From assembly GCA_023250385.1 (NCBI GenBank), contig JAHFAU010000101.1, forward strand, positions 1 to 6,798: a DNA stretch of 6,798 bases. Reading direction: 5' to 3'. This stretch comes from Anaerolineales bacterium (lineage in GTDB: Bacteria; Chloroflexota; Anaerolineae; Anaerolineales; E44-bin32). Positions 1-6,580 of this stretch are shown piece by piece. Each line of letters starts with the position of its first letter. The first letter of the stretch is position 1. The notes under the pieces were generated by a model. It ran no database searches and was not told the origin of the DNA. It saw nothing but the letters and a program-made list of their open reading frames with translations. The position numbers were made by a program, and so were the translations under genes.

Positions 1-89
1 TCGGACCGTTCGGCCAGCACAGCACGCCAATCGCGCAGTGTGAGCACCAGGGATGGATGATCACGGACCAGCCCGCGGTCAACCTTCAC
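1..89 (-). CDS. Possible 5' end of a gene running off the left edge (hypothetical)
   Basis: A minus-strand frame starts with GTG at 89 and stays open to the window edge for 29 codons (VKVDRGLVRDHPSLVLTLRD, then WRAVLAERS). A GAGG (positions 98-101) lies 8 bases before the GTG, an acceptable Shine-Dalgarno spacing. The frame is also open upstream to an in-frame TGA near 200, with another GTG on the way, so the start is not certain. The peptide has a plausible mix of charged and aliphatic residues and G/C-biased third positions, but I do not recognise a family. It lies on the same strand as iolB, about 300 bp downstream, so it could be a later gene of the same cluster or an independent one. A chance open frame in non-coding DNA cannot be excluded. 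Confidence 0.35.
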   Translation of the reverse strand, partial: MKVDRGLVRDHPSLVLTLRDWRAVLAERS

Positions 90-105
90 CGATCCACCTC
101 GAGTA

Positions 106-128
106 GGGATCGACGTCTGTCGATTCCC
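106..128. repeat. Inverted repeat, stem of 9 bp with one bulge
   Basis: GGGATCGAC (106-114) pairs with GTCGATTCCC (119-128) around the 4-base loop GTCT, with a single unpaired T in the right arm. The core ATCGAC-N4-GTCGAT is a perfect inverted repeat. It lies just upstream of the possible minus-strand start at 89, next to its putative ribosome-binding site, where a repressor operator or a leader hairpin would fit. No U-run follows it, so it does not look like an intrinsic terminator. Confidence 0.4.
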
Positions 129-136
129 ATAGCAAG

Positions 137-154
137 ATGCGAGCACTGTCGCAT
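137..154. repeat. Inverted repeat ATGCGA-N6-TCGCAT
   Basis: Two perfect 6-base arms (137-142 and 149-154) are separated by 6 bases, the geometry of a dimeric regulator site. It is 8 bp from the hairpin at 106-128. A single ATGCGA recurs at 230-235. No function can be assigned from sequence, and 6-bp arms can arise by chance. Confidence 0.3.
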
Positions 155-246
155 GGCCGAGGTGAGGATGACGAGGCCTTGCACGAGTTAGGACAGATCA
201 TCTCATAGCCAGTGAGAACTGCCGAGGGTATGCGACCACAATCTGC

Positions 247-261
247 GCACCTCGGAGGTGC
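247..261. repeat. Small hairpin GCACCT-CGG-AGGTGC
   Basis: A perfect 6-bp stem with a 3-base loop. It overlaps alternative pairings: CTCGG (251-255) with CCGAG (262-266), and CCTCGG (250-255) with CCGAGG (222-227). Mutually exclusive stems can occur in attenuators, but no leader peptide or T-run accompanies them. Confidence 0.3.
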
Positions 262-388
262 CCGAGACCACCAACCAGCGAAACCAACTTCGGCGAGCCA
301 GTGAACACGGCGCGATGCAACAACCTTGACTTACCGTACCAGGGAGTCTGGGCGACTAGCCACCTGGGTTCAGCTGCTCACCGTCGTC

Positions 389-1273
389 CTAGCTCGCATC
401 CCCGCCAGCTTCCATCTCGAGCGTGACGAGCGGCAGTCGCGGATCTTTCTCCGTCCAGGTGCCTTTGACCCAGGCGTAGGCCGGATCGTCAGTGTTCGCC
501 AGTGACTGGGCACTCCCCGCCAGGAAGTTCAAGTAATAAGTCGTGTAGCCGTGGGCCGAGACGACCGGGTGGTAGCCTTCCGGGACCAGAACTAGGTCGT
601 CGTTCCCGGCGATGAGGGTCTCGTCCAGGCCGCGGTCGGCTGTGTAGATCCGCTGAATGGCGTAGCCTTCCGGCCGATCGAGCTTGTAGAAATAAACCTC
701 CTCCAGATCCGCCTCCAGGATTTCGCCGTTCTCACCAGTTTGGTGCTGGTCGTGTTTGTGCGGCGGGTATGAGCTCCAATTTCCTGAGGGGGTATAGACC
801 TCAACGCAGACCAGCCGTTGGGAAGCGAAACCAGGCGGGATGATATGGTTGATCTGCCGGGTGGCGTTGCCGCCGCCCCGGATCTCCACCGTGACCTGCT
901 CCGGGCGTATCAGCCGCGGCGGGTGATCGTCCTCCGCATTACACCAGCCGTAGGCCAGGTCGAGCTCCGCCGACAGGACCTGGATTTCTACGTCGGTGTG
1001 GCGCGGGAGGTAGAGGGAGTGGGGCATGCCACTGAACACGTCCGGTCGCCGGCCGACGAGCGGCCATTGCCCTCGCGAGCTCCGGACTGAGCACGTCCCG
1101 CCTAGCACGACCACACCGAACTCACTCTCCTGCGTCCCAAAGCTCCACACCTTTCCCTGGGACATGCGCCGCGCGCCAAAGTGCAGCAACTCCCAACCCG
1201 CTTGCTCGGGGCTCAGCAGCTGGTATTGCGTTTGGGACGGATCGGGGTGAATGACCAGCCTGGAGTTCCTCAT
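389..1273 (-). CDS. iolB: 5-deoxy-glucuronate isomerase (IolB)
   Basis: A cytoplasmic bicupin of the KduI/IolB family. It converts 5-deoxy-D-glucuronate to 2-deoxy-5-keto-D-gluconate in myo-inositol catabolism. The 294 residues are slightly longer than the usual 270 or so. The family signature is clear: GNWSSYPPHKHD at 164-175, EEVYFYK at 191-197, GYHPVVSAHGY at 233-243 with YYLNFLAG behind it, and DPAYAW at 263-268. The likely metal ligands are His172, His174, Glu192 and His235. The ATG is firm because an in-frame TAA sits four codons before it and there is no other start between. No Shine-Dalgarno is visible, while a -10-like box lies directly upstream. It is the last gene of the cluster, 86 bp after the preceding stop. 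No other inositol gene is present: iolA, iolC, iolD, iolE and iolG are all absent from the window. Confidence 0.93.
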   Translation of the reverse strand: MRNSRLVIHPDPSQTQYQLLSPEQAGWELLHFGARRMSQGKVWSFGTQESEFGVVVLGGTCSVRSSRGQWPLVGRRPDVFSGMPHSLYLPRHTDVEIQVLSAELDLAYGWCNAEDDHPPRLIRPEQVTVEIRGGGNATRQINHIIPPGFASQRLVCVEVYTPSGNWSSYPPHKHDQHQTGENGEILEADLEEVYFYKLDRPEGYAIQRIYTADRGLDETLIAGNDDLVLVPEGYHPVVSAHGYTTYYLNFLAGSAQSLANTDDPAYAWVKGTWTEKDPRLPLVTLEMEAGGDAS

Positions 1274-1279
1274 AACCCG

Positions 1280-1287
1280 AGATTATG
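1280..1287 (-). promoter_or_regulatory. -10-like box suggesting a leaderless iolB transcript
   Basis: On the minus strand this reads CATAATCT, offering CATAAT (5 of 6 to consensus) ending 8 bases, or TAATCT ending 6 bases, before the iolB ATG. That spacing would put the transcription start at or next to the initiation codon. No good -35 box stands at 16-18 bp. iolB also lacks a Shine-Dalgarno site, which fits leaderless translation, but read-through from upstream genes is equally possible. Confidence 0.3.
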
Positions 1288-1359
1288 TCCCGAGGCGATC
1301 CGGATCCTTGCCAGCCAAGCGCCTGTAAGCCGGCGACAGAGCGACGACTGCGCCAGGTG

Positions 1360-2574
1360 TCACGATCCGGGGGCCTGCACAGCCGCGCCCTTCATAGGAC
1401 CAGCAGGCGCAACGGTCTGGGTCCGGATAAGGCGTGTGGTAAATCCTCGGGTGGCAAGCTCCTCGAAGAATGGCACTGGCTCGATGATTTGCTCCGGCGG
1501 CCACACCCCCGGCCTAGCCAATTTACCCTGCCCAAGCCAGCGAGCCGCGATGGCAGGTGGCCCTGCTACCAGTGCACTCCCCCCCAGGTCCCCCATTGAT
1601 GGCTCCAGAGGGCCGGTGGTCTCCGCTCTCAGCAGGAATTCCTGTCCTGCAGCCTTCCCTCTGACCTCGGTCACCACCGCTTTCAGGGTCTTCTTCGACC
1701 AATTGGCTTGTGGCTGCGGCAGTCGCCCCAGCAGCTGAAGCAACAGCGCACGCGGTCGGACTGAAGCGCCATCTACCTGCATGGGTTCGGTGCTCGCCAG
1801 ACCAAGCTCGACCAGGAACTGCAGTTTGCGAAGCGCAGGCTCGGCGAAGCCGAATGTCGTGATCTTGAAGCTACACTCCCGGATCCCTTTGTCTGCCAAG
1901 CTGATGGGAATCGTTGCCACTTCAGAATGCAAACTCAGACGTGTCTTGGCACGCCCGATCGGGTCTGGAAACGTGAAATACTCTTCTTCTCCTAACGGCG
2001 GTCGCTCTTGGAACTCACGGTTTCGGAAAATCATGGCCGGCATGCTGAGCTCGTCAAGAATGGTTTGGATCGCGTACGGCGCGGCCAGGGATTCCCCCTC
2101 ATCCTGGGTGGACCCGGTGTAAATCCGAACTGAATCCACGCTTTCCAGCATGCCGGCGAGCCAGCCGGCCTGAACGTTTGCCACGCCCGGGCAGGACCCG
2201 ATCCCCAGCACCGCGGTCAGGCCGCGAGCCTTGAAGTCGGCGTGCAGCTCGAGCTGCCGGCGGGTCATGTGGAACAAGCCCCCGAGATCGAGATATGGCA
2301 CTCCAGCCTCCAGGCAGGCCTGCATGACGTCCAGGTTGAAGTAGTAGTTGACGCTGTTCACGCAGGCAGCTGCACCTTGCAGGATCTTCACCAGGGCGGG
2401 TCGGTCCCGCACATCCACACTGGCCGATTCGGCCCTGGCTCCTGCACCCTCAGCTGCAGCGCGGGCGGCCTCCGGATCCAGGTCGGCCACGACCACCGTG
2501 TCCACCTGGCGCGCTAAATCGGTCGCTATTGCGCGGCCTACGGTTCCGGCGCCGCCCAGCACGATAATCCGCAT
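1360..2574 (-). CDS. Saccharopine dehydrogenase/lysine-6-dehydrogenase-like oxidoreductase (paralogue 2)
   Basis: A soluble NAD(P)-dependent oxidoreductase of 404 residues. The Rossmann fold opens with MRIIVLGGAG, giving the full GxGxxG (residues 8-13), and Asp31 ends strand beta-2, which favours NAD. Further family marks are CVNSVNYYFN (71-80), YLDLGG (94-99), GSCPGVAN (126-133), HSEVATIP (216-223) and the C-terminal PPEQ...VPFFEELATRG (359-377). The domain order matches the adjacent gene and, from memory, Geobacillus lysine 6-dehydrogenase. About 18 residues rich in Ala, Pro and Gly extend past the usual end. Start: a TAA directly precedes a TTG at 2580, leaving TTG (2580) or ATG (2574). 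AAAGG at 2586-2590 is 5 bases from TTG and 11 from ATG. I prefer ATG because it aligns with the paralogue's MRALILGG. Substrate unknown; lysine, saccharopine or another imine/amine substrate is possible. Confidence 0.8.
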   Translation of the reverse strand: MRIIVLGGAGTVGRAIATDLARQVDTVVVADLDPEAARAAAEGAGARAESASVDVRDRPALVKILQGAAACVNSVNYYFNLDVMQACLEAGVPYLDLGGLFHMTRRQLELHADFKARGLTAVLGIGSCPGVANVQAGWLAGMLESVDSVRIYTGSTQDEGESLAAPYAIQTILDELSMPAMIFRNREFQERPPLGEEEYFTFPDPIGRAKTRLSLHSEVATIPISLADKGIRECSFKITTFGFAEPALRKLQFLVELGLASTEPMQVDGASVRPRALLLQLLGRLPQPQANWSKKTLKAVVTEVRGKAAGQEFLLRAETTGPLEPSMGDLGGSALVAGPPAIAARWLGQGKLARPGVWPPEQIIEPVPFFEELATRGFTTRLIRTQTVAPAGPMKGAAVQAPGS

Positions 2575-2619
2575 GTTCAATTAGACCTTTCGCAGCCGAA
2601 ATCGGACGGGACTGCGGCG

Positions 2620-3777
2620 CTAAGCAGGCGAGAGTTCCTCGACCGTTTCTTCAATGGTGATGCCTCGATCCGCCAGCGCCTGGAAGAAGGGCGCCACCCG
2701 GAAGGCTCGCTCCGGCGGCAGGACACCGTGGCCGCGCACCTCTCCCCGTGCGATCATCTGGGCCCCGATCGAGAGCGGCAGTCCCACATTCTTGTAGTAG
2801 GCCGATTCCCCGCCCCACTCTTGCTGCGGAGGATGATGGTTGCGGTAGCGGTGCAGCACCTGCCGGCCAGCCCGCTCACCAGTCACCTCGACCACCAGCC
2901 CATAGGCCCAGACCGGGTTCTGCTTCGAGACCGGGTTTTGCCAGAGCAGGGCCCGGATGGTTTCCATCGCAGAAACTTCCCGCCCGTCTAGCTGGATGGT
3001 ATCGAGCCCGAGGATTCCAGTGTGGAGCAGCGCGCTCATGAGCTCCATCACGCGGGGCGGAAAGCAGCCGCGCACCGATACCCGACGCAGGCTGGGGAAC
3101 GAGCGCGGCAGGGTATAGACCTCGTCGTGGGGGACGAAGTAGGTGGCCTGCTCACCGATGAGGTCGTGGAACTGAAAATGCTTCCCTCCACTGAGCGGCG
3201 GCGAATGGTGCCAGGCCCCGTCTTCGTACACGGCCTGTTGGCGAGCTTCTTCTTCAGGATCAAACTCCCAGAGGGTGGTGGTCAACAGGCCGGGGGCTGG
3301 CGCCAGCGATCGAAAAGCCGCAAATGCAATCTCGACCGTGTCCAACCGATCGAGCTGCTCGGCCGCTCTTGCGACCATCAAATTCGTGACGCCGGGTGTC
3401 GCGCCGACACCCGGCACGAAGATCATCTGCTTCTCGCTTGCGATTGCATGCAGCCCGAACTGTTCATCGAGGCTGGAGAGGTCGAGCCCGTTGACACCGC
3501 TCTCCACGCAGGCACGGTTGACCGTCAGGTCGAATTGGAACGGCAAGCCGTTTACTACCAGCTCATATTGAGGGAATAGACGGAGCATCCCGTCGTAGTC
3601 GTTGGCGTCGAAGGACAGCGGCCGCAGCCGAGGATCCCCGATCTCCCCAAGCAAGCGCTCAACCGCAGCCGCATTGGCGTCCGCGACAGCAATCTCTTCG
3701 AAATCACTGGTGAGGGCGAGGTCGCGGGTGGCCTCTTTGCAGACCGCCCCGGCGCCGCCCAAGATCAATGCCCGCAT
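2620..3777 (-). CDS. Saccharopine dehydrogenase/lysine-6-dehydrogenase-like oxidoreductase (paralogue 1)
   Basis: 385 residues, the usual size for lysine 6-dehydrogenase-type members of the saccharopine dehydrogenase family, which oxidise or form C-N bonds with NAD(P). Visible in order: nucleotide-binding loop GGAGAVC (7-13), acidic Asp33 after beta-2, VVNGLPFQFDLTVNRAC (74-90), LDLS (98-101), GVGATPGVTN (123-132), HDEVYTLPRSFP (217-228) and the C-terminal PPE...APFFQALADRG (354-371). The third glycine of GxGxxG is Cys13 here, unlike the neighbouring paralogue. The start is secure: a TGA immediately precedes the ATG and GGAG (3785-3788) stands 7 bases upstream. It lies 42 bp after the aldehyde dehydrogenase and 45 bp before paralogue 2, so probably in the same operon. 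The two paralogues share architecture and motifs but are clearly divergent, which suggests different substrates or a heteromer rather than a recent duplication. The exact reaction is not known. Confidence 0.82.
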   Translation of the reverse strand: MRALILGGAGAVCKEATRDLALTSDFEEIAVADANAAAVERLLGEIGDPRLRPLSFDANDYDGMLRLFPQYELVVNGLPFQFDLTVNRACVESGVNGLDLSSLDEQFGLHAIASEKQMIFVPGVGATPGVTNLMVARAAEQLDRLDTVEIAFAAFRSLAPAPGLLTTTLWEFDPEEEARQQAVYEDGAWHHSPPLSGGKHFQFHDLIGEQATYFVPHDEVYTLPRSFPSLRRVSVRGCFPPRVMELMSALLHTGILGLDTIQLDGREVSAMETIRALLWQNPVSKQNPVWAYGLVVEVTGERAGRQVLHRYRNHHPPQQEWGGESAYYKNVGLPLSIGAQMIARGEVRGHGVLPPERAFRVAPFFQALADRGITIEETVEELSPA

Positions 3778-3784
3778 TCAAGCT

Positions 3785-3788
3785 CTCC
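3785..3788 (-). promoter_or_regulatory. Ribosome-binding site of paralogue 1
   Basis: GGAG on the minus strand, 7 bases before the ATG at 3777. Together with the in-frame TGA touching the ATG it fixes the start of this gene. Confidence 0.7.
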
Positions 3789-3819
3789 AAATCGGATTTG
3801 CGATGCCGAGAATTCAGCC

Positions 3820-5250
3820 CTACTCCCGAATCACGACCATCTGGATGTTGGTCATCTCCTCAATCGCGTACTTCAGCCCTTCCCGCCCCAGCCCGCTCTG
3901 GCGGTTGCCGCCGTAGGGCATATGGTCGGCCCGAAACGCGGGAGACTCGTTGATGATCACTCCGCCGAAGTTGAGCGCCCGCACCGCTTTCAGCACCCGC
4001 CCGATGTCCCGGGTGAAGACCGAGACCTGCAGGCCGTACTCGCCGGAGTTGGCCTGCTCGAGGGCGGTCTCAAAGTCATCGACCTGGATCACCGAGGCGA
4101 CCGGCGCAAAGACTTCCTGGGCCACGACTTTCATTTCGGGCCGGACCGCGGTCAGGACCGTCGGGTAATACACCGGCCCTTCCCGCGTACCGCCAGTCTC
4201 GATCCGGGCGCCCGCGCTGCGGGCCTCCTGCACCCAGCTCTCGATCCGGATCGCTTCGTTCTCCGCGATCATTGGCCCCACGTCCACCCGCTCGTCCAAT
4301 GGATCCCCGACGACCATGTCTTTGCTGGCGGCGACGAACTGCTCCAAGAAAGGTTCGTAGGCCGCCCCCTGGCCGTAGATCCGCTGCACCGAGATGCAGA
4401 CCTGGCCGGAGTTGTAGTAGGCGCCGACCGCCAGCCGCTTGGCGGCGAATTCCAGATCGGCGTCCGGGGCCACGATCACCGGGGAGGTGTTTCCGAGTTC
4501 GAGGGTGATCTTCTTGATCCCGGCCACCTCGGTGATCCTGCGGCCGACCGGGGGGCTGCCGGTGAAGGTGACCATGGCGACCCGTGGGTCGCGCACCAGC
4601 CATTCCCCCACACTGCTGCCCGGCCCAACCACCAGGTTGACCGATCCCGGCGGCGCACCGGCAGCCGCCAGCACTTCGCAAAGCAGGACCGCGGTCAAGG
4701 GGGTCTGGCTGGCCGGCTTGAGCACCAACGAGTTCCCGGCGGCCAGCGCCGGCGCCACCTTATGCGCCACCAGGTTTAGCGGGAAATTGAATGGGCTGAT
4801 CGCGGCCACGACGCCCACCGGCCGGCGCACGTAGAATCCGAAGTACCCCTCCCCGGAGGGCACCGCATCCAGCGGGACCGTTTCACCATGGATCCGTTTG
4901 GCTTCCTCGGCCGCCAGACCAAACGTAGAGATGGCCCGCTCGACCTCCGTCCGCGAGAACTTCAGCGCCTTGCCGGCTTCGGCCGCGATGCAGGTGGCGA
5001 ACTCGTCAAATCGCTCCCGGATCAACTCGGCGGTGCGGGTGAGAATCTGCGCCCGCTTGTAAGCCGGCATGCCAGCCATGATCGGGGCAGCCTGCTGGGC
5101 CGCGGCAATCGCCGCATCGACATCTTGCTCCCGCGCAGTGGGCAGCGCGCCGATCGCCTCGCCGCTGTATTTGTTCTTGACTTCCAGCAGCGGACCGGCT
5201 GCGACCCATTGCCCGTCGATGAAAAGCCCGCTTTCTTTGACTTTGAACAT
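3820..5250 (-). CDS. NAD(P)-dependent aldehyde dehydrogenase
   Basis: A complete ALDH-superfamily enzyme of 476 residues that oxidises an aldehyde to the acid in the cytoplasm. All key residues are present: Asn155 in PFNFP, Lys178 in LKPAS (cofactor binding), FTGS at 229-232, general base Glu251 in LELGN, nucleophile Cys285 in NSGQVC, and EVFAP at 379-383. The stretches PFNFPLNLVAHKVAPALAAG and YYNSGQVCISVQR recall the y4uC/lactaldehyde-type subgroup of non-CoA ALDHs rather than methylmalonate-semialdehyde dehydrogenase (IolA). The likely substrate is the semialdehyde made by the aminotransferase upstream, but this is inference. I chose the ATG at 5250, with GGGAG (5259-5263) 8 bases upstream, over a TTG at 5265 that would swallow this ribosome-binding site. 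Only 16 bp separate it from the aminotransferase stop. Confidence 0.93.
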   Translation of the reverse strand: MFKVKESGLFIDGQWVAAGPLLEVKNKYSGEAIGALPTAREQDVDAAIAAAQQAAPIMAGMPAYKRAQILTRTAELIRERFDEFATCIAAEAGKALKFSRTEVERAISTFGLAAEEAKRIHGETVPLDAVPSGEGYFGFYVRRPVGVVAAISPFNFPLNLVAHKVAPALAAGNSLVLKPASQTPLTAVLLCEVLAAAGAPPGSVNLVVGPGSSVGEWLVRDPRVAMVTFTGSPPVGRRITEVAGIKKITLELGNTSPVIVAPDADLEFAAKRLAVGAYYNSGQVCISVQRIYGQGAAYEPFLEQFVAASKDMVVGDPLDERVDVGPMIAENEAIRIESWVQEARSAGARIETGGTREGPVYYPTVLTAVRPEMKVVAQEVFAPVASVIQVDDFETALEQANSGEYGLQVSVFTRDIGRVLKAVRALNFGGVIINESPAFRADHMPYGGNRQSGLGREGLKYAIEEMTNIQMVVIRE

Positions 5251-5258
5251 CTTGACCG

Positions 5259-5263
5259 CTCCC
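5259..5263 (-). promoter_or_regulatory. Ribosome-binding site deciding the aldehyde dehydrogenase start
   Basis: GGGAG on the minus strand, 8 bases before the ATG at 5250. It lies inside the longer frame that would start with TTG at 5265, so it supports the shorter protein. Confidence 0.65.
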
Positions 5264-5266
5264 AAC

Positions 5267-6556
5267 TTAGGCTTGCGCCCGCCTCAGCGCCTTGCCGAAA
5301 ATTTCCAGCCCCTCCCCGATCTCTCGCTGGCTCACGACCAGGGGCGGGATAAAGCGCACCGTGTTGTCCCATGGGCCACAGGTCAACAGCAGCAAGCGCT
5401 CATCGAGGCAATTGTGGACGACGGCTTTGGCGGTCGCCTTGTCGGGCGATCCATCCGGGGCCGTGAATTCGACCCCCACCATCAGTCCCAACCCGCGCAC
5501 ATCGCCAATGCGCTCGTGCTCTTCCCGCAACTGGCCCAGACCGGCCATGAGTTGTTGTCCGCGCGTCGAGGCATTCTCGAGCATCCCCTCCTCGCGGATT
5601 GCACCGATTGTCGCCACTGCCGCGGCACAAGCCACCGGGTTGCCTCCGTAGGTCCCGCCGTGGGTCCCGGGATTCCATTTCTCCATCAGTTCCATGCGGG
5701 AGACGACACCGGACAAGGGCAGGCCGGAAGCCAGTCCCTTGGCGATTACCATAATGTCGGGTTCCACCTGAAAATGTTCGAGGGCGAACCATTTCCCGGT
5801 CCGCCCAAATCCGGATTGGATCTCGTCCAGGATCAGCAGCATGCCGTGCTTGCTGCAGATCTCGCGCAGGCCCTGGAGGAAACCGTCCGGCGGAACAATA
5901 TACCCGCCCTCCCCCAACACCGGCTCCACGAGCACCGCCGCGGTCTCCTGCGGCGCGGTTTGGGTCTGGAGAAGATACTCCAGCTCCTTCAGACACCAGT
6001 CCCCGGCCTGGTCCGGCTCCCAGCCGTAGCGGTACGCGTACGGGAAGGGCGCTACGAAGACTCCGGGCATCAGCGGTTGGTAGCCGGCCCGGTAGATGGT
6101 CTTGCTGGTGGTCAGCGACATCGTTCCCACCGTTCGCCCATGGAACGATCCCTGGAATACGATGACATTCGGCCGGCCGGTGGCGGCCCGCGCCAGCTTG
6201 AGCGCCCCCTCGATCGCCTCTGCGCCGCTGTTGCTGAAGAAGAATGCGTTGAGCGAAGCCGGGACGATGCGCCCAAGCTCCTCGACCAACTCCAGCAAGG
6301 GCGGGTGGTGGACGATGTTGACCTGCCCATGCAAGAGCTTGGCAGCCTGCTCCTGAACCGCCTTCACCACCCTGGGATGACAGTGGCCGGTGTTGGTCAC
6401 ACCAATTCCGCAGGTGAAATCGAGGTAGGCGGTCCCCTCCCGATCGTAAAGGTAGGCCCCCTCGCCACGCTCGACGACCAGATCGGTGTAGCGGTACCAG
6501 ACCGGAGAGAGCCGGCCGATCGCTTCTGAGGTCGCAGCGTAGGATATCCCTTTCAC
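5267..6556 (-). CDS. Class III PLP-dependent aminotransferase (GabT-like omega-aminotransferase)
   Basis: A 429-residue fold-type I enzyme that moves an amino group, usually from an omega-amino acid or diamine to 2-oxoglutarate or pyruvate. Motifs: SNSGAEA (108-114) for phosphate binding, FHGRT (138-142), VEPVLGEGG (210-218), LDEIQSGFGRTG (243-254) with Asp244 for the pyridine nitrogen, Schiff-base Lys273 in AKGLASG, GTYGGNP (301-307) and Arg401 in VRFIPP. From memory these line up with E. coli GabT Arg141, Glu211, Asp239, Gln242, Lys268, Thr297 and Arg398, so a 4-aminobutyrate- or lysine-type substrate is plausible. The length is normal for the family. The start is GTG at 6556: an in-frame TAG lies seven codons upstream with no other start between, and GAGG (6562-6565) is 5 bases away. 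It is the first gene of the cluster. It could instead act on 5-aminovalerate, ornithine or another amine. Confidence 0.92.
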   Translation of the reverse strand: MKGISYAATSEAIGRLSPVWYRYTDLVVERGEGAYLYDREGTAYLDFTCGIGVTNTGHCHPRVVKAVQEQAAKLLHGQVNIVHHPPLLELVEELGRIVPASLNAFFFSNSGAEAIEGALKLARAATGRPNVIVFQGSFHGRTVGTMSLTTSKTIYRAGYQPLMPGVFVAPFPYAYRYGWEPDQAGDWCLKELEYLLQTQTAPQETAAVLVEPVLGEGGYIVPPDGFLQGLREICSKHGMLLILDEIQSGFGRTGKWFALEHFQVEPDIMVIAKGLASGLPLSGVVSRMELMEKWNPGTHGGTYGGNPVACAAAVATIGAIREEGMLENASTRGQQLMAGLGQLREEHERIGDVRGLGLMVGVEFTAPDGSPDKATAKAVVHNCLDERLLLLTCGPWDNTVRFIPPLVVSQREIGEGLEIFGKALRRAQA

Positions 6557-6580
6557 TTGAGCCTCGGGTTCATGCTATTC
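6555..6580. repeat. Copy 1 of a duplicated bipartite motif
   Basis: ACTTGAG (6555-6561), 11 bases, TGCTATTC (6573-6580). It is matched by the same two blocks with the same spacing at 6705-6730, exactly 150 bp to the right. This copy covers the aminotransferase start region and the -10 box of its candidate promoter. Confidence 0.55.
6562..6565 (-). promoter_or_regulatory. Ribosome-binding site of the aminotransferase
   Basis: GAGG on the minus strand, 5 bases before the GTG start at 6556. It supports GTG initiation, since an in-frame stop blocks any earlier start. Confidence 0.55.

Larger units (their letters stand above)
90..388. other. Non-coding stretch with several inverted repeats
   Basis: About 300 bases between the end of iolB and the possible gene at the left edge. 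I find no reading frame with a credible start and coding character apart from the open extension of the left-edge frame. There is no tRNA-like cloverleaf and no hairpin followed by a T-run that would be a convincing intrinsic terminator on either strand. It does contain three perfect 6-bp inverted repeats with short loops, listed separately, and a few weaker ones: CTCGG/CCGAG at 251-266 and TCTCA/TGAGA at 201-217. Confidence 0.5.

Noticed and set aside
340..388. Intrinsic terminator after iolB
   Set aside because: CCAGG/CCTGG can pair around a long loop, but the stem is only about 5 bp and no T-run follows in the minus-strand direction.
1360..3777. Classical saccharopine pathway of lysine degradation
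   Set aside because: No lysine-ketoglutarate reductase domain is present, and two short saccharopine-dehydrogenase-like proteins alone do not establish that route.
3922..4779. A 285-codon plus-strand frame opposite the aldehyde dehydrogenase
   Set aside because: Low-complexity Asp/Arg/His/Gly-rich translation and no family signature; an antisense shadow.
3820..5250. Reading the aldehyde dehydrogenase as IolA (methylmalonate-semialdehyde dehydrogenase) because iolB is nearby
   Set aside because: The region after PFNFP reads LNLVAHK rather than the MIPLWM-type sequence of that CoA-dependent group, and the motif around the cysteine fits other ALDH groups.
5069..6529. A 486-codon open frame on the plus strand
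   Set aside because: It lies opposite the aminotransferase and ALDH, whose full motif sets are intact. Its translation is rich in Arg, His, Gln and Pro with no recognisable domain, as expected for the complement of G+C-rich coding DNA.
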